Assembly: GCA_030754315.1 (NCBI GenBank)
Contig: JASMAO010000083.1
Location: forward strand, 1-10,653
DNA length: 10,653 nt
Source of the DNA: SAR202 cluster bacterium
GTDB lineage: Bacteria; Chloroflexota; Dehalococcoidia; Lucifugimonadales; JASMAO01
Direction: 5' to 3'
In this document: piece by piece, positions 9,168-10,653 of the stretch
Layout: every line of letters begins with the position of its first letter
Position numbering within the stretch: the first letter of the stretch is position 1
Made by a program: the position numbers and the translations under genes
Notes under the pieces: model-generated
What the model saw: the letters and a program-made list of their open reading frames with translations, nothing else
What the model was told of the DNA's origin: nothing
Databases searched by the model: none

Positions 9168-9303
9168 ACCACACGATATTTGCTTCCCGCACGAGGCTAT
9201 TGCAAAATCCTCAGCCTATATTTTACTTTCGAAAACTCTCCGCAACCACAATCACATCAGACTCACCAACCAAACCGATGGCGTTATTAGACGTAGTTGT
9301 ATC

Positions 9304-9333
9304 AGTATACCGTGAGCGGATCGACACTGTTAA
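9304..9333 (-). promoter_or_regulatory. Candidate sigma70-type promoter for the mutase gene
   Basis: On the minus strand TTAACA (9333-9328, 5 of 6 matches) and TATACT (9309-9304, 5 of 6) are separated by 18 bases. The start would be near 9297, giving a leader of about 130 bases before the ATG at 9167. The leader contains a short AGGCT/AGCCT inverted repeat (9194-9217) with a 14-base loop. No cobalamin-riboswitch B12 box is visible. Inferred from motif match only. Confidence 0.5.
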
Positions 9334-9378
9334 CTTGAGGATCCCGCACTTTCACTCATTCTCAATATTGCCCACTCT

Positions 9379-9393
9379 GTGATCACGTGTCAC
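9379..9393. repeat. Imperfect palindrome upstream of the mutase promoter
   Basis: The plus-strand sequence GTGATCACGTGTCAC contains two overlapping perfect palindromes, GTGATCAC and CACGTG, and is symmetric about CACGTG apart from one extra base. It lies about 46 bases upstream of the mutase -35 box, where an activator or operator site could be. No regulator is identified, and one short palindrome in this much sequence can arise by chance. Confidence 0.3.
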
Positions 9394-9637
9394 TGTAAGT
9401 ATCAAACATTTCTCTTCAAAGTCTTGGTGTCTTGGCCTTTACCCATGGCAATCCAAAACAGGCACTGTCAGAGAGACCTCAATTCCTACCAAACATCGTT
9501 CTGATTTCCCACACTGATTAATTTCGTGATTTGAGTCCAAATGCTACCAGAACTCTAGCTCGTAGAAATTTTTTGTTTCAGGATCAGCATTATCGATGCC
9601 AACTATTGCTCATAGCCAAAATCTAATAAGAGTAGGA

Positions 9638-10027
9638 TTATTCAAGAATAGCTGTAGCAGTTATTTCTACATAAAGTCCCGGTTCAGCAAGCGCGGAGAC
9701 TTCTACGTACGAATTGGTAGGCCAATCGCCCTGAAAATACTCGGTCCATATATTTATCTGGTTTTTTTCAATAGGCCACATCAGCTTCATATCAGTCGTG
9801 TATGTAGTCATAGCAACGATATCTGACGGTTGCCCGCCTTCTGCCGTTACTATACGTGTGATCCGATCGAGTACAACTCGAAGTTGATCCATTGCTGGGC
9901 CCCCTTCTGCGCCTGAGGATCGGGCGGTGCATCCTGAAATATAGAGGGAGTTGTTGGCACGAACAGTACGAATGTATGTCGGGCCAGCTCCATAAATGTC
10001 TTCGTGATTATTTCTTATTTTCCCCAT
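9638..10027 (-). CDS. Rid/YjgF/YER057c/UK114 family protein, second of tandem pair, Arg105 replaced by Asn
   Basis: A 129-residue protein of the Rid family, small trimeric proteins whose archetype RidA hydrolyses reactive enamines/imines from amino-acid metabolism. I chose the ATG at 10027, which has GAGG 5 bases upstream and gives the family length. A GTG at 10072 in the same frame would add 15 residues but has no ribosome binding site. Conserved features are the GPTYIRTVRA start strand, SGCTA at 31-35, DQLRVVL at 47-53, SDIV at 68-71, and a C-terminal EITATAI strand. The catalytic Arg105 of E. coli RidA aligns exactly with Asn105 here, and Cys107 with Tyr107. Rid subfamilies 4 to 7 are known to lack that Arg and the imine deaminase activity, so the substrate is unknown. 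It follows its paralog by 53 bases and about half of the residues are identical by eye, which indicates a tandem duplication and likely co-transcription. Confidence 0.88.
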   Translation of the reverse strand: MGKIRNNHEDIYGAGPTYIRTVRANNSLYISGCTARSSGAEGGPAMDQLRVVLDRITRIVTAEGGQPSDIVAMTTYTTDMKLMWPIEKNQINIWTEYFQGDWPTNSYVEVSALAEPGLYVEITATAILE

Positions 10028-10032
10028 AGGAA

Positions 10033-10036
10033 CCTC
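10033..10036 (-). promoter_or_regulatory. Ribosome binding site of second Rid gene (decides start)
   Basis: GAGG on the minus strand lies 5 bases before the ATG at 10027. It aligns with the GGAGG site of the upstream paralog in the gene-to-gene alignment. This supports the internal ATG over the GTG at 10072. Confidence 0.65.
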
Positions 10037-10080
10037 AAGATTCTCAGATTGATCAAACCACTTGTCACACACATGCCAAT

Positions 10081-10467
10081 CTAGTGGAGAACGGCGACCG
10101 CATCTATCTCGATATCTAAGCCTTCGCCTCCAATACCTGCCTCCACAATAGTGTTGGCGGGATTTTCGCCACTAAAAAATTCATCATAAATTTCGATCTG
10201 GCCATCCTTTATTGGAAACCAATACTTCTTATCAGCAACAAAGGTCGTCAGCTTCACAATATCCGACGCCTTACCACCCTCTGCCTCAACAATGCCTGTA
10301 ATCCTTCCGAGAACGACTCTGAGTTGATCCAAAGGATCTCCACCTTTGGCTGGAGACTTGTTTGCCGTACAACCTGAGACGAACAGAAGATTGCCTGCAC
10401 GAACAGACCGACTGTAATTAGGCCCCCCAGCGTATATGTTTGGATGGTCGTGACGGATAATATCCAA
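10081..10467 (-). CDS. Rid/YjgF/YER057c/UK114 family protein, first of tandem pair, Arg105 replaced by Asn
   Basis: A 128-residue Rid-family protein, the same length as E. coli RidA when started at the TTG at 10467. That TTG has GGAGG 5 bases upstream and aligns with the ATG of the downstream paralog. Two earlier in-frame TTG codons (10479 and 10491, the latter directly after a TGA) lack such a site, and there is no ATG near the N-terminus. Visible features are GPNYSRSVRAG at 15-25, VSGCTA at 30-35, DQLRVVL at 47-53, EGGKASDIV at 63-71 and the C-terminal strand LDIEIDAVAV with Glu120. The catalytic Arg105 is Asn105 and Cys107 is Ile107. Arginine-less members are not expected to have the standard 2-aminoacrylate deaminase activity, so the reaction is unknown. 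Both copies carry the same Asn, so the change precedes the duplication or is shared by the subfamily. Confidence 0.88.
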   Translation of the reverse strand: MDIIRHDHPNIYAGGPNYSRSVRAGNLLFVSGCTANKSPAKGGDPLDQLRVVLGRITGIVEAEGGKASDIVKLTTFVADKKYWFPIKDGQIEIYDEFFSGENPANTIVEAGIGGEGLDIEIDAVAVLH

Positions 10468-10472
10468 ATTCT

Positions 10473-10477
10473 CCTCC
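10473..10477 (-). promoter_or_regulatory. Ribosome binding site of first Rid gene (decides TTG start)
   Basis: GGAGG on the minus strand lies 5 bases before the TTG at 10467. It is the only strong site near this N-terminus and supports a rare TTG start. If translation began at 10491 this site would fall inside the coding sequence. Confidence 0.6.
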
Positions 10478-10517
10478 AAATTTAGACCCAATCAAGGGTT
10501 TACATTCAACTTCCCCA

Positions 10518-10535
10518 GTAGTCACTAGTACCTAC
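10518..10535. repeat. Interrupted palindrome upstream of the Rid pair
   Basis: The 18 bases have the form GTAG-N2-ACTAGT-N2-CTAC, a dyad with 14 of 18 positions symmetric, about 50 bases before the Rid start codon. The form and place suit an operator for a dimeric regulator, but no regulator gene is in the window and I could not identify a convincing promoter around it. The rest of 10492-10653 holds nothing I can name. Confidence 0.35.
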
Positions 10536-10653
10536 AAGGGTAAATTTCCATAACCAGTCTACGAGCCCCAGAAGAAACACTTTCTTAGTCCGTTGGTTAT
10601 TCAAGTCACTCACAATCCAGACAGTGTCCCGTATCACGGACCTCAAATGTGAC

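Larger units (their letters stand above)
9168..9637. other. 470-base intergenic region between Rid pair and mutase gene
   Basis: No gene is supported here; the short open frames on the plus strand have no recognisable protein character. The left part is the mutase leader and promoter candidate. The middle has an imperfect palindrome at 9379-9393. The part just downstream of the second Rid gene has only weak inverted repeats, for example GCAT/ATGC around 9590-9599, and none is followed by a T run on the minus strand, so no intrinsic terminator can be called. Confidence 0.6.

Noticed and set aside
9168..9297. Possible cobalamin riboswitch before the B12-dependent mutase
   Set aside because: No B12 box (GCCACTG-like) is visible, the leader is too short, and riboswitches of this class usually control B12 synthesis or transport genes.
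9540..9637. Possible terminator after the second Rid gene
   Set aside because: Stems here are 4-5 base pairs and AT-rich; the run of six T is on the plus strand, so it cannot end a minus-strand transcript.
10625..10640. GTCC/GGAC inverted repeat near the right edge
   Set aside because: Only four pairs with an eight-base loop and mismatches inside; not distinguishable from chance.
10506..10653. Open minus-strand frame of 48 codons entering from the right edge, ending at TGA 10506-10508
   Set aside because: It could be the last part of an upstream gene, but the translation resembles no family I know and an open frame this short is expected by chance.

Overview
The window carries five protein-coding genes, all on the minus strand, so they read from right to left. 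In transcription order they are two tandem Rid/YjgF-family genes (10467-10081 and 10027-9638), a methylmalonyl-CoA mutase large-subunit gene (9167-7512), rpoB (7192-3182) and rpoC (3129 to the left edge, where it is cut off). I see no rRNA, tRNA, CRISPR array, insertion sequence or phage gene.

The organism is a bacterium. The RpoB wording around the rifampicin pocket and the N-terminus, and the B12-domain-less form of the mutase, look most like Chloroflexota to me, perhaps the SAR202/Dehalococcoidia side. This is recognition from memory, not a phylogeny. The reading frames of rpoB and rpoC are intact and all core motifs are present, so this is a normal housekeeping chromosomal locus and not a mobile region.

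Region by region: 1-3129 is rpoC, with both zinc sites, the catalytic Asp triad and the trigger-loop start inside the window. A 52-base gap with a good ribosome binding site separates it from rpoB, and the two almost certainly form one operon. rpoB has a complete catalytic core and then an unusual acidic tail of about 127 residues. The 319-base leader upstream of rpoB holds a promoter candidate with a perfect -35 box and an extended -10. The ribosomal genes rplJ/rplL, which precede rpoB in many bacteria, are not there; the mutase gene is. The mutase gene has its own promoter candidate inside a 470-base non-coding stretch. The two Rid genes lie beyond that and look like a co-transcribed duplicate pair.

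Functionally, rpoB and rpoC build the RNA polymerase core. The mutase interconverts methylmalonyl-CoA and succinyl-CoA but needs a separate B12-binding subunit encoded elsewhere. The Rid proteins share the enamine/imine deaminase fold, but both have Asn in place of the catalytic Arg. No functional link between the three groups can be shown from sequence; each appears to have its own transcription signals. The observations most worth following are the paired Arg-less Rid paralogs, the RpoB acidic tail, and the regulatory sites in the leaders. I did not find a clear new multi-gene system.
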